A model generated the notes under the pieces. That model was not told the origin of the DNA, made no database searches, and was given only the letters and a program-made list of their open reading frames with translations. Source: Maratus speciosus (lineage: Eukaryota; Arthropoda; Arachnida; Araneae; Salticidae). Taken from it: 64,000 nucleotides of DNA. The translations under genes and the position numbers were made by a program. The stretch covers positions 98,413,307 through 98,477,306 of the forward strand of contig OZ010800.1 in NCBI GenBank assembly GCA_963932465.1. Reading direction: 5' to 3'. Within the stretch, counting starts at the first letter, position 1; every line of letters starts with the position of its first letter. Below, in pieces: positions 35,201 to 47,606 of this stretch.

Positions 35201-35392
35201 TTTTTAGCATACCACCTAAAATCACAATTTAAATTAAAATTTAATAAATAATTGAATAAATTAAAATTAAACCTTGCGTTAAGTGTGTGACTCTCTGCAT
35301 GGAAATGACCTATATGCAAGGTGTTATTTATAGTTTAAAGCATTTTAAATTTGAGGAAGACATTTGTGACATGCCAGGGCTGAAACGGTTAA
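32247..35392. mobile_element. piggyBac element with both ends (copy C)
   Basis: TTAA (32247-32250) is followed by CCCTTTCGGCCCTG, and the right end is the complement of CCGTTTCAGCCCTG, followed by TTAA (35389-35392). Subterminal inverted motifs 'ATTGCCCAAAAGAAGTC' (32531) and complements near 34795 and 34995 ('CTTTTGGGCAATA', 'CTTCTTTGGGCAATC') are typical extra transposase-binding repeats. The 3.1-kb body carries one transposase gene on the minus strand, broken by stops and frameshifts. Confidence 0.9.
32674..34400 (-). pseudogene. piggyBac transposase pseudogene (DDE_Tnp_1_7)
   Basis: Reading down the minus strand: an acidic leader near 34300 ('SDTEDSDEE'), 'FIGILYARG'-like text broken over frames near 33930, 'LSYLWSAKWGPDFFRK' near 33810-33850, then a 'VDE'-'LFP' segment near 33645 (first catalytic Asp) with an in-frame TAG. 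'NITTDNFFTC' near 33385-33412 holds the second Asp. A TAA breaks the frame just before 'LAKRTTLVGYIRGNKRELP'. From there the frame is open for about 229 codons to the natural stop at 32674, and includes 'GVDMAEQMAGKY' (third Asp) and a C-terminal cysteine-rich tail with 'CQKCLCGRC' and 'FICIKC' (the zinc-binding domain usual in this family). At least four lesions make it inactive, but the C-terminal third is intact, so decay is moderate. Confidence 0.9.
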
Positions 35393-35734
35393 ATGAACTG
35401 ATGAGAATAAAACAGTCGCAATTCTTTACAATCTAATACCTATTTTAATATCCCGTTAGATTATCTCATCTCAAACTTAATTAATAAAAAATTAAAGCTA
35501 ACTTAAACTTGCTCTAAGTGACTCCATCTGTTGCAATGCAGAAATGTACACGAGAAATAAATTCTTCTATTAATTTAAACACTTTATGTACGATGCTACG
35601 AAGCCCAACTCACCTGTGTTTTGATGTAGAAAATTGGCATAAGTCATGCAATTCAAATCTTCATCCGGTCAATTGAATGGCGTTAATTGAGTGAACGTTT
35701 TATATATTACATGTTAGTGTAATAGGAGATATTT
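35393..35734. other. AT-rich spacer
   Basis: Nothing supported between the piggyBac element and the large inverted repeat. Confidence 0.45.
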
Positions 35735-37750
35735 AAAAAAAGTCCTTCCGGCCAGTGCCGGGAGGAAGAGGTAGCTTTCATATTCTTTATTTTAAAAAAG
35801 CCAACTTATATTATTCAAACACACGAAGCTCAATTAAGTGGAAACCGAATGTAGGAGATTCAATACTAATTTTTATCAATACTAAATCATTATGAAAGAG
35901 AATTTCGCGAAATTAGTCAGCTTTATCCAAGCTGCTTTTAATTAAAGTAACTTATATTTGGCTGCCAAATTCGGCGATTTCTTAAAGTGCCGGCCATTTT
36001 AAGACAACATGGTGGATGAGGCTAACCAGTGAGCTTGGTCGAGACCTTAGTAATTGCTGTGCACATGCTCACTCACATCGGAATCGGTTGATATATACGA
36101 GTGCTGTCGCAGGCAAAAAATCAGATTTTTCAAAATGTCACCCACATTAGGAATTGAAACTACTATATCTGAGCCATTTTTTAAGATAAAGGCAAACAAA
36201 AAATGCTCCTGAATCCTTATATCAAGGTCAAATACTTAAGAAAGAAACCTTTTTCAACTTCTAATTTTTTTGCACCTCACTTTAAATATAATTTTTTTTT
36301 AATTTAATGGCCGCCATTTTGAAACAAGATGGCTGATGAAGCTGGCCAGCGAACTTGGTCGAGGTATTGACGTATACTATCCACATGCCTTCTTCCATCG
36401 AAATAGGCGAATACGTGTGGTATCGCGTGACAAATACAAGATCGTTTCAAAGTGTTAGCCATGATAGAAATTCAAAGTGCTATAATTAAACCACTTTTTA
36501 AGATATAAACAAAAGAACAAATTTTCAGAAACAAAAACTGCTCCGAATCTTTGTATCAAGGCCAAACACATTAAAAAAATCTTTTTCATTTTCCAATTTT
36601 TTAATACCTCATTTTAAATTTTAAAATACATTTAAAAAAAAATCGCAACCCTTTTGAAACAAGACGGCGAATGAAGCTGGCCAACGAACTCGGTCGAGAC
36701 ATTGGTATGCACTATGTACAGACCAAGTAATATCCAAATCGGTTCATAAATACGCCTGTTATCGAAAGACAAAAATCAGGTCGTTTTAAAATTTCAGCCA
36801 CAATTCAAAATGTTATAACTCAGCCATTTTTTTAGATATAGACGAAACAAAACCTGTTCCGGAATCTTTGTATTAAGGTCAAACACATACGAAAAAATCT
36901 TTTTCATTTTCCAATTTTTTGGCATCTCATTTTAAATTTAATTTTTTTTTAATTTTTTAAATGGCCGCCATTTTGAAACAAGATGGCGGATGAAGCTGGC
37001 CAACGAACTCGGTTGAGTTATTTGAATGTACTATGTACACACCAAGGTACATCCAAATCGGTTCATAAATAGGTCTGTTATCACGTGGCAAAAATCAAGG
37101 CGTGTCAAAATGTCAGCCACGCTAGAAATTCAAAATGCTATAACTCAGCCATTTTTAAAGATATAAACGAAACAAAAACTGCTCCCGAATCTTTTTATCA
37201 AGGTCAAACACATAAGAAAAAAATATTTTTTCAATTTTCAATTTTTTGGTACCACATTTCCAATTTAAATTTTTCTTAAAATTTTAAATGGCCGCCATTT
37301 TTAAACAAAATGGCGGATGAAGCTGGCCAACGAACTCGGTCGAGACATTGGTCTTTACTATGTATAAACGAAGTTACATCCAAATCGGTTCATAAATACG
37401 CCTTTTATCGCGTGACAAAGTTCAGGACGTTTCAAAATATCAGCTTCGCTATAAATTCAAAATACTATAACTCAGCCATTTTTTAAGATATAGACGAAAC
37501 AAAAACTGCTACGGAGTCTTTGTATAAAGGTCAAATACATAAGAAAAAAATATTTTTCCATTTTCAATTTTTTGGTACCACATTTCAAATTTTAAATTTT
37601 TTTAAAAATTTTAAATGGCCGCCATTTTGAAACAAAATGGCGGATGAAGCTGGCCAACGAACTCGGTCGAGACATTGGTATGTACTATGTACACACCGAA
37701 TTACATCCAAATCGGTTCATAAATACGAGAGTTACAGTATGACATAGGTC

Positions 37751-37790
<40 letters not shown>

Positions 37791-37958
37791 ATATATATAT
37801 ATATATATATATATATCAATTTTGAACGGAGGGTGGTTTCGGGGTCTGGGGGTCATGATCGATGAAAATATACCAAAATTTTTTGTAATCGCTTTCCTCC
37901 GAACGGCTGCAATAGGTAGCTTTTTGTAAAGAAAGCTACCTAATATCACTTATAGTAC
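35735..37958. repeat. Left arm: six tandem units of about 326 bp
   Basis: The marker GCTGGCCAACGAACTCGGTC (with variants) occurs at 36021, 36341, 36676, 36995, 37322 and 37649, giving periods of 320, 335, 319, 327 and 327. Each later unit contains 'ATGGCCGCCATTTTGAAACA' then 'AAGATGGCGGATGAAGC', and the palindromic 'ATGTACTATGTACA'. The outer units are the most diverged, the inner ones the most alike, as in arrays growing from one side. The arm ends inward with an 11-bp-stem hairpin (TAGGTAGCTTT ... AAAGCTACCTA) at 37914-37946. Confidence 0.85.
37752..37816. repeat. (AT)n microsatellite in left arm
   Basis: Two (AT)n blocks are separated by TCA. The right arm has the counterpart at 48477-48517, shorter and uninterrupted, so the tract has evolved separately in each arm. 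Confidence 0.9.
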
Positions 37959-40900
37959 CGGGGCACAGTATTTAAATTTAAATTTCGTATTATTTTTTAA
38001 AGAAATGTCTTTATTTATCAAAGCCACTATATATCTATAACTAACAGATTAGAAATTAGCCATTGGACACCGTTGAGTTTGGACACCATGTATAATTCGT
38101 ATGTATATACCTAAATTTACCTTTCTTCAAACTTAAAACATATACTTAACTTTTACATTTAACAAGTGTACATTTTGAAAAAAATATTTCTTGATGTACA
38201 TTTCATTGGCATACAGGTAAATATTTTTGGCTATTTCAAACTTCAGAGATTATAGATAAAAGCATACATTCTTTATGAAAGCCAGTAATAATAAAATGAA
38301 TGTAACTGAAGAAAAAATATTTCATAAATATAATTCAAAAGTGATAAATTTCGTAAAAAATCTCAATGTTCATTTATTTCTGACATACCTACTTTTTTCG
38401 AAAATAAAATCAAGTAAAGGTAATCAATCTTCATTTCTATTGTATCTCTTCTGTGCTCAATTCAGAAAACCTTTATGGACAACGGTCTTTATGATATTTT
38501 TGTTTTTAAAATTTTAATTTAATATTTGTAACGATTTTAAACCAACAATATATTTTACAAATTTTGCTTATCTTACTTACACGGCTTCAGTTTTGAAGCA
38601 ATCAAACAATTAAAAAAAAAGTTATTTTTCATAATATAACGCTTCTTGAAATATTGATTACATGTTGGACAGTAATTATATTACTTCTTTTTCGATGCCA
38701 TATTTTTGGAGTATTCTTATCTATCCTTAGAGTGTAGTTCACTAAATAAAAATCCTTACTTCTGTATATTTTTATTCATATAAAGATTGTTCTCCGACAA
38801 ACATCATCAAATAATATTTCCAGAATTATCTTAGATCTATCTATACTCTAGTAATAATAATTTGGAAGAAACTGGACATTTTCCGATTGTTTATTATTAT
38901 GCAATGTGCTATCCTTAGAGTGTAGTTCACTAAATAAAAATCCTTACTTCTGTACATTTTTATTCATATAAAGATTGTTCTCCGACAAACATCATCAAAT
39001 AATATTTCCAGAATTATCTTTGATCTATCTATACTCTAGTAATAATAATTTGGAAGAAACTGGACATTTTCCGCTTGTTTATTATTATGCAATGTGTTTC
39101 ACAATGTTACGATATTATGTTTTGATGATGAACTATTAATTAGGGAATTTCAGAATTTATGTGATTTAACTGTAATATAAAATTATATAGTTTTCAGCAT
39201 AATATACCATAGACAATTTTTTAAAGTTTAGTCATTTTATATGATTTTGGCAACAAAGATGAAATTTATGTCCTTAAAGCTCTGAAAAATGTCTGCGTAT
39301 CAAATAAAGATGAAAAGTTTTAAATCTCCCATAGGTAAAATCACATAAAAGAATTTTATTAACCTTATTTTATGTATTCAAAGCTTACTAGACATTACTT
39401 TTCTACAAAGAAACTATAATAAAAAACTTAGCTTGTAGACAATTTTTTTCTTTTTAGTGATACTATTTTTTAAAAAACGTTTTGTGTAGCGTATTATAAT
39501 AAACGACTGAATATTATTTAGAGAATAGTTACACAAATACAACACGAACGGTCAAATAAAAAAAAAAAAAAAAAAAGAAAAAAATAGTTTATTTTTGGAG
39601 AATCTTGCCAGGAAAATTCTTTTTTTCAATCGAAAGTTTCAGAAAAAAGAAGTCATGTTTGCCTCGTTTGTATAACTAAAAAAATTATAAAATGAAAATA
39701 AAATTATCGTAGGAGGTAATTCGTGTTTCACTTGCCTAGTAAAATGATAACATATAGATATTCATTTAAGAAATTCAACCAGAAAAGTTTCCCAACTACC
39801 AAGTATCGTCTCAAATGTTGTTGAGATGTTCCATAGCAGCAACACGAAGGTAATTTCAAATAAAAATTATGCCATTCAAACTGCCAATAACCAAAGTCAA
39901 TGTTCCTAATAGGAGAATAAATGTTCAAGCACACGATAACTTTAAATTTACCTTTGACATTTATTAGGTTAAGATCACTTGAAAATGTACAAATGATACC
40001 ATTTTGAAGCAATCTTCTGTAGTACTCTTCATACATAAATGATCACTAAGTCTCTTAAAATGGAAAATTTGTATTAAAAAGATATCACTGATGTTCATGC
40101 AATCCGTAATTAAATTAAATATTGTCATTATAAATTCTTACATATGATCATGTAATTGAATCCTACGTAATATTTTACAGGTTTTTTAAATTTGTAGGGA
40201 ATTTACGACCTTTAAATATTTTGCTAATACTTGTTATTTCATGACATTTAAGATGTCATTTCATCACATTTAACAAGAGAAATTGACAAACCTTTTATGA
40301 AGCACGTAATCTCAATTCCACTAATTAAAGAGTAAGAAGAATGATACTGACAGAACAAAGTTAAAGCATTTTTAATGGTAATTTTTGAAAACTAGTTATG
40401 ATGTTGCTGTAACTATAAGCAAAAGAATAAGTCTCATTTATTAGGAAATACTAGTTTTAAATCCACAATTAATAAACTTGGGTCGACAATAACAAACTAT
40501 CTATAAGTTTACAAGACAGATAATATGTAAGCATTTTTATATAGCTGATATTCAATGATACAGAGTGAATTGAAATTAGTAATTATAGAATTATTTTTAG
40601 CAAGAAATATTTTTTAAATCTTTAGAAATATTTCCTGAAATCTACGGTCACGTCAATGTGTTTAAAATACTATTTTAATCAAAAAAGAAATCTGGTCTAA
40701 TCACATTGGATGTGATGAACAAATCATTATAGAAATACATAGGGTATCTGAAAGCATATTTAAAAATTCAATATAAAATCAAGTAATTGCCGTACAGGAC
40801 TGCAATTTGAACTAAAATATTTCTCATGATGAACAATTTTTTCACGCGACAGAAAATAATTAATTCCAAAATTCGATCACAGATGGCGCCACTTGCACGT

Positions 40901-41362
40901 AGTTTTGCCGCCGTGACACAGGAAGTACGACTCCAGTTAAAAAGCTAACTTCGTAGGCTGTTACTAGGAAACAAAATCCATCATTACTGTTCAAAGGAAC
41001 GCATTTTGAACTGGTATAGCAATTTTTTTTTGGTTCGAGCTACAAAGAGTGCACACATTGAAGTATGCGAATGCACCGAACAAATTACTTTGTAATTACT
41101 CTGTAACTACTTTTGACTAAACAAAATGACCTGTAAATGATTGTCTTGAGTTTTTGATGCTTCTTTCTGACAATTTAATTTACAGAGAAATACATGGTGA
41201 AAAATGGAACTACTTTTTTATTCGCTTGGATAAATTTTTCACTGTGAGAAGCATTTTACTCCTAACTGCACGCCTATACGCTATACGCCAAACACTTCAT
41301 TTTATATTTAATTTTAAAATTCGTCAGGCATTTTTGGCATATCCTGTATGTATAAAGTGTGT
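37959..41362. other. Centre of inverted repeat, left part, no gene seen
   Basis: Mostly AT-rich DNA with a 188-bp duplication (listed separately) and a GC-richer block at 40870-41060 (contains 'CAGATGGCGCCACTTGC' and 'GTTTTGCCGCCGTGACAC'). No coding frame is convincing. Confidence 0.4.
38721..39096 (+). repeat. 188-bp tandem duplication
   Basis: Two almost identical copies of 188 bp follow each other directly (38721-38908, 38909-39096), both starting CTATCCTTAGAGTGTAGTTC. I count only about four differences, so the duplication is young. Confidence 0.95.
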
Positions 41363-42189
<827 letters not shown>

Positions 42190-42640
42190 TTACCCTCCTA
42201 TCTCACACTCCATTGGTTGAATGACGGATCGCATTTTCTTTCGTGTCTGGTTTATGAATATGTTTGGTTCATCTGAAGTTTGCATTTCAATCGGTATTCC
42301 TCCCCGTATTCTAACAAGACGGTCGAGCATGAACTCAGAGAAAAGATTTTTGTGTTGTTCGATTGTTTCTCTAATCTGTTACCTGGTGTCTTAAGTCGCG
42401 TAGAATATCTAAATCGTCAGTAACATCTTTCTCGCGTGGAACATTAATTTGTGCTCTAGCCTGAAGGTCCTGATAAATAATCGCACTGTGGGAATTTTCG
42501 ACGTTTATATGTGTGATGTAATAATCAGTTTCAAGTGAATTTAGCCTATGTTTTATGGGGAAAACAACTGGATATCTTAAACCATTAATTACCATACATG
42601 CGGCCTAATCTACGTTGATTGCTTTATAAATCGATGGTGT
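42190..42640 (-). pseudogene. Unidentified broken coding relic
   Basis: The minus strand reads as protein-like sequence with varied composition over about 150 codons, unlike its AT-rich surroundings. One block (42371-42595) starts 'MVINGLRYPVVFPIKHRL' and ends 'DILRDLRHQV'. A second, in another frame, continues with 'EQHKNLFSEFMLDRLV' and 'GGIPIEMQTSDEPN' to about 42190. A stop also interrupts readable sequence just upstream of the ATG ('YKAINVD' then stop). The two blocks join end to end with one frame change, so they look like one decayed gene without introns. I do not recognise the family. A retroelement, an old virus-derived insertion or a host retrocopy are all possible. Confidence 0.5.
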
Positions 42641-43240
42641 TTCGATTGAACTTCACCGATCTCGTCACTATAAACAGTCAATAGAGTTGATTAAATCAGT
42701 CAACTGAAAGTATTCTACCTTTCTACAGTTGCTAATATTCCACCATATTGATACCTCTTATAGCGACGTTTGCACTAAGTGGTACAAATGTTATACTACC
42801 TCACCAATGCTTGATTAGTATATACACTATATGGCCAAAGGTGACCGGTCACTTGCGATTTTTGACGTTTTGTAAAATATCTAGAAAAATACATGAGGAA
42901 TTAACCTGAAATTGCAGGTGTGTAAACAGTATTGTATAGGTCATATATTTCCGCTAAGATATTTTCCCGAAACCCCATAGGGGACGTCAAAAAATTAAAA
43001 AAGGACGAATATCTTTTGGATAACCCTGTAAAAACTAATGGAGCAAAAGCGTTTAAACTCGAGATTATTAATAAGTGTCTTATTGTAATATACTGTGTTC
43101 ATTTTTTTGAGGATAGCATGTATACTCGTAGAGGAATTAAGATTTTTATAAAAAAACAGTCCCAAATTTCGCCAAGTTTTTCGCTTATAATTTGCAGAGT
43201 TCTTAATATAAAAAAAAAAAAAAAGTTCTTTTCAGAAAAT
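42641..43240. other. Possible single transposon end, otherwise no gene
   Basis: 'TATACACTATATGGCCAAAG' at 42829 has the look of a TA-flanked Tc1/mariner-type end, but I found no partner. A frame at 42932-43282 has no recognisable domain and runs into the neighbouring palindrome. Confidence 0.3.
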
Positions 43241-43855
43241 ATGACCAACAACATTGCACACAATACCCCGCAATCAGAATGAAAAAAATATTAAAAATTG
43301 TATGAAAAATGGGCAGGTTTACTAAAATATGTTTCACTGCGCATGCGCGTAAGCAATCAAAATATAATGTGTTAGCTAAGTGTATAGAGCAACTTTTGTA
43401 AAAGTCTCAAAAATATAGTTTGAAAAGTCTGATAATAATCGTTTATAGAATAAGCTCAAAATCCGTTGTTCCCAAAATGAAGCAAAAACATAAGGGGTTG
43501 TATCCATATATCCATTGATTAATGCCAATTTAGCATACACAATATTGCACGTAATACTGTATTTTGATACAATCCCTCATCTTTTTGCTTCCTTTTGGGA
43601 ACAACGAATTTTGAGCTTATTCTATAAACGATTATTATCAAACTATGACTATCTAAACTGGACTTTTCAAACTATGTTTTTGAGACTTTTATAAAAGTTG
43701 CTCTATACATTTAGCTAACACATTATGCACATTATATTTTGATTGCATTCGCGCATGCGCAGTGAAACATTTTTTAGCAAACTTGCTCATTTTTCATCCA
43801 ATTTTTATTATTTTTTCATTCTGATTACGGGGTATTGTGTACAATGTTGTCATGA
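43241..43855. repeat. Palindrome with about 280-bp arms
   Basis: Left arm text such as 'ACAATACCCCGCAATCAGAA' (43260), 'TTTCACTGCGCATGCGCG' (43331) and 'TAATAATCGTTTATAGAATA' (43433) reappears in reverse complement near 43838, 43768 and 43630. The loop is about 60 bp around 43540. There is no coding content. The arms differ by scattered substitutions, so the fold is old. Confidence 0.85.
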
Positions 43856-43859
43856 CATT

Positions 43860-44217
43860 CAAAAGTTTTCCGTTACATTACGGCCAATGGAAAAAAAAAA
43901 TATTGCAAGTCCATTTTAGTGATGTTACAGCCTGCCGAATGGTCTGAAATTTTAAATATATAATTTTTGTAAAATTTGTCGAGTCACTTCAAATTTTATA
44001 AAAATCGGATGTATGGATTAATTACAGGGGCAGTCAAGAGTTTCCTGTTGCATGACGGCCAATGGGAAAAAATTATTTCAAGTGCATTTTAATGATGTTG
44101 AAGCTTTTCGAACAGAGTGAAATTGATATGCACATAGGAAGAGCACTAAAATATTCATTCAGTACAATATGAGGTGCAAAAAATATTTATAAAACTAGTT
44201 ATAGTACGAACGCACCT
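43860..44217 (-). repeat. Repeat R2 copy, end AGGTGCGTTCGTA
   Basis: On the minus strand this starts AGGTGCGTTCGTACTATAAC at 44217 and follows the same text as the MITE at 61957-62323 for about 300 bp ('CATCATTAAAATG', 'ACATCCGATTTT'). It then repeats part of itself and runs into the adjacent palindrome, so its far end is altered. Confidence 0.65.
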
Positions 44218-44948
44218 CATTTGTCACGTTTGTCGAGAAATTTCCAACTTGTCTGAACTATGAAAAGTCATCCGAAATTTTGATGTTCGGATGTTGCCTG
44301 TAAGTGGAGCCGCGATGCCCACATGTGCGATATTGTATTCCATACATAAATGCCATAAACCCACCTTCCAAATTCCACAAAGAATTTCGATTTTCACTTT
44401 AAAAAATGCGTTTCATTTCATAATAAAATAAAGAATCAACCAGATGGACCACCCTATATATAGAAAATATTGCAATAACGATTTGTGTGTGTGTGTGAGA
44501 GAGAGTGATCACTATAAATATGAAACAATACATCCGATTTAGCTGCCATCATTTACACATAGACATGCAGATAGACAACAGCAATGTTATACACAACAGT
44601 GTAGGTATCGTAAAAATCGGCCGATGAGCTAGTATTTTAATCTATTATAAATCACTTTCAAGCCATATAGCAATCGATTATGTAAGGTAAGTCACCAAGG
44701 AATTGAAACAAAGTACAAATAATAAGTATTGCGGTGGTGTAATAAAGCATTTCTGGAGTGCAAGTGGCATTTACAGTTCCAAAACTGGAAAGCCTTCGTT
44801 CAAACTCAGCCGATTCCATTGTGTCATTTAATTTTAAGGACTACCTGTACATCTATCGAAGTGTTCGGAAAGACGAGTGGTGCCACTTTTTTTTTAATTT
44901 ATATATCAAGATTTTTTTATTGTTATTTGAAATCTACATACTAATGTA
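44218..44948. other. AT-rich DNA, no gene seen
   Basis: Contains a short (GT)n/(GA)n stretch near 44485-44506 and two overlapping frames at 44729-44976 without recognisable features. Confidence 0.4.
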
Positions 44949-45193
44949 CACTGTGAAAAATTGTGTGCTACTTTGAACCGCAATTTGGTGCTTAGTAGCT
45001 GCCACCATTAGATGGTGAAATCTGGTTCAGAGATTTGGAACTTCGGTTGAATCATAGTTCCATTTTTTGGAGTAAGAGGGTGAAATCTCGTTCCAAGATT
45101 CGGAGTTTCGTATGAACCATCGTCTGGTGGCAGCTGGTGATAGCTACTGATCACCAAATTTTGGTTCAAAGTAGCAAGAAATGTTTAACAGTG
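44949..45193. mobile_element. 245-bp MITE, TA-flanked, CACTGT ends
   Basis: CACTGTGAAAAATTGTGTGC on the left matches the complement of CACTGTTAAACATTTCTTGC on the right, and both continue with 'TACTTTGAACC'. TA lies outside both ends (44947-44948, 45194-45195). The element is palindromic almost throughout ('GCTGCCACCATTAGATGG' against its complement). Confidence 0.8.
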
Positions 45194-45195
45194 TA

Positions 45196-46485
45196 GGGAA
45201 TATGTCCCATTTGAACAATCGCATTTTTAAATAATAATAATTCAGAAAAATATTGAAAATAAATAAAAACGTTTTAAAAATTATGAAATTCTAGATAATT
45301 CCAAAGAATTTAATTCCGTTTAAAAAACATTTCATAGGTGTTGGATGCTGCTGTGTATTTCCCTGTATTATACTGGAACGGAAAATTAAGGGAATAATAA
45401 TGAGATGATTTATAATAATAAAATAAATCTGCTATCTATTAGCTTCAGGTTTTGTTTTATTTTCTGAAAAAGTATTTCGCTTACTTTTACTAACGATATC
45501 AATGAATGAATAAAATATACATTATATAACAACAAAGGAAGCAAATGTGCATCAGAAGTAACTGAAATGATTTTATTTTTTTGATTAAATAGGACTTGCT
45601 TTTTGAAGATAAAAATAAGGAAATCATATAAGAGATAAGATTTTTCAAAATAAAATATGACTTCAACAATAGTAAACAATGATAATCAATTTAAGTTTGA
45701 ATCGTAAAATAAAATTTCTTTCGAAATATTTGCTTTCAAATGGAATAATGAAATTTTCCTGAGAAAATTTAGGAAATATTAAGTTATGATTGTTAACTAA
45801 TTGAAATTTTTATGGGATAAAAATATGAACTTATTAAATATAAATTGATTAGAAAAACATTAAAGCTGACCCACCCAGAGTTCCACGGACCCGTGATACC
45901 ATTCTTAAATGAACCTTAAATTTATATGATATTATACCTATAACTCGATTTTGCCTGAAATATGTGCCCGCTCACTGTGTGAAAAATTGGTTAAAAAAAC
46001 CTTGATATTTAGCGGTAAAAAGGCTCAAGATAACTGAAGTGGTAAACGAAGGAAAAGAAATATGTTTCCGATGACTGCGTAATTTTCGTTCTAAAATGTT
46101 GAAAATTAAAATTAAAAATCTCTCACTACGCGCAACAATTTTTTCTTCACATCGAAACTCTAAGTGGTTTTTTTCTTTTCAAACTGATTATTGCCGGAAA
46201 ATCTTCTATTTTCATCTGCCCCATCAGCTGCGCTACGCACGTGCTGCAAATTCCTTTGGTTGCAACTCCTTTTGTCAGGGGACGTAATATGCTCTATACG
46301 AATATTCGACACTGGTTTCTGCTGCCCACAGCACCGTGTAGCAGACATGCGTCGCACGTGCTGCAATTCTTTTCGTTCCTTTCGTTGCATAAACGTTTCA
46401 AAAATATATATATATATTAACTGACTTAAAAAAAAGAACTAAAATGAATTAAATAATTCTTACAATTATTACTAAATAATCCTTA
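45196..46485. other. AT-rich DNA with a GC-richer block
   Basis: The block 46195-46390 is less AT-rich and holds two similar phrases containing GCACGTGCTGCAA (near 46239 and 46350). Both strands are open, but neither reads as a known protein. Confidence 0.4.
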
Positions 46486-46657
46486 CGAATATATACATAT
46501 AAAAAGTAACCAATTACTTTTTGAAATTGGTGCCAAACAAAAACAATCGACAATGATTAAACAAATTTTTAGCTGAACAAATAAAACATTTTTTTTCCGA
46601 CTTTGTATCATATTTTCATCATCACTCTATTCATGGTATACTAGATACAGGGTGATT

Positions 46658-47349
46658 TTTTTTTAAGTCGTGAAAGTAAAATCTTATAACATAAGAATCT
46701 CTAATCCAAATGACCTGAAATTTCACCAGTATGCTCCCAAAGCAATGTTAATTTTTTAGCCGTGGTAAAAAAAAAAAATTAAAAAAAAAAAATAATAATA
46801 ATAATAAAATAAATAAAATCGCACCGACAGATGGCGCTGTATATGCAGTAAAGTCGGGAGACGAGCTTGCGCACGTCACACGCACAGTGACAATAGAAAC
46901 CGGAAGCATGCACACCTCGTGTTCATTATTCTGATCTCAATCCCTGCGATTTCTGGCTCTGGGGGTACTCAAGAATGCTGTGTATTGTGATGGTTTTACG
47001 CTGACCTTAAAGCACTCGTTGTGCACCAGATACACAGCATCCCTCCGAATATTCTTTGCTTTGTTGTGGAACATGCGGTTTCACATTTCTAACTCGTAAC
47101 TGAAAACGGGGGACAGCACATTGAAAATCTCTTGTGTTAGTCGTGCAGTTCCGCATGAATGCTTTGCTCCATATTTTTATTTCTTTCTGTTTCTGTAAAA
47201 GTGTCTTTACCCAATTACTGCATTCTGTATGTTTTTGATATGCGTAATAAAGTTTTCTTTTTCTTGAAGTACCGTCCATTGTTTTCCTCCCACTGACGAT
47301 ATTTTTTGTTTCTGTTAACTTACAGCGCCATCTGTCGGTGCGATTTTAT

Positions 47350-47385
<36 letters not shown>

Positions 47386-47518
47386 CTTAACCAAGGCAAA
47401 AAAAAAAATCCCATTGCTTTGTGAGCGTACTGGTGAAATTTCAGGTCTGGATCAGTGGTTCTTTTGTTATAGGGTTTTACTTTCACGACTTTAAAAAAAA
47501 CCACCCTGCACAATATCT
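46658..47518. mobile_element. Deleted mariner-like element
   Basis: Ends CAGGGTGATTTTTTTTTAAG (left) and the complement of CAGGGTGGTTTTTTTTAAAG (right). Complementarity continues for about 190 bp, including 'GTCGTGAAAGTAAAA', 'CTGAAATTTCACCAGTA' and 'CGCACCGACAGATGGCGCTG'. TA precedes the left end, and CA follows the right end where TA would be expected. The 860-bp length and the truncated transposase show a large internal deletion. Confidence 0.7.
46930..47130 (+). pseudogene. mariner-like transposase C-terminal relic
   Basis: In shifting plus-strand frames the text reads 'LNPCDFWL', then 'LGVLKNAVYCDG', 'LWNMRFHIS' and 'STLKIS'. In arthropod mariner-type (IS630-Tc1) transposases the end of the DDE domain reads 'DLNPCDFWLWGYLK...VY', then a Val-Val-Glu/Asn-rich helix, then a 'HLEHI'-like tail, in this order. 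Only this last part survives, with frameshifts and stops. Confidence 0.55.
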
Positions 47519-47606
47519 TTACGGTTCTTACTATACTTCGGATAGTTTGGCACCAACTTCAAAAAGTAGTTGAATACTTTTTGTATGTATATATTCGTAA
47601 ATTAAA

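Larger units (their letters stand above)
46486..47606. repeat. Inverted repeat flanking a mariner-like insert
   Basis: 'TTACGAATATATACATATAA' at 46484 through 'GGTGCCAAAC' at 46540 is mirrored by the complement at 47545-47606. The mariner-like element 46658-47518 lies between the arms, so it probably inserted into the loop of an older palindrome. Confidence 0.7.

Noticed and set aside
37085..37279. Short frames through the 326-bp units (also 48634-48819 and 49147-49329)
   Set aside because: They follow the tandem unit and change frame from copy to copy.
42829..42850. Single TA-flanked CACTATATGGCC end
   Set aside because: It looks like a Tc1/mariner end, but no inverted partner could be found within several kb.
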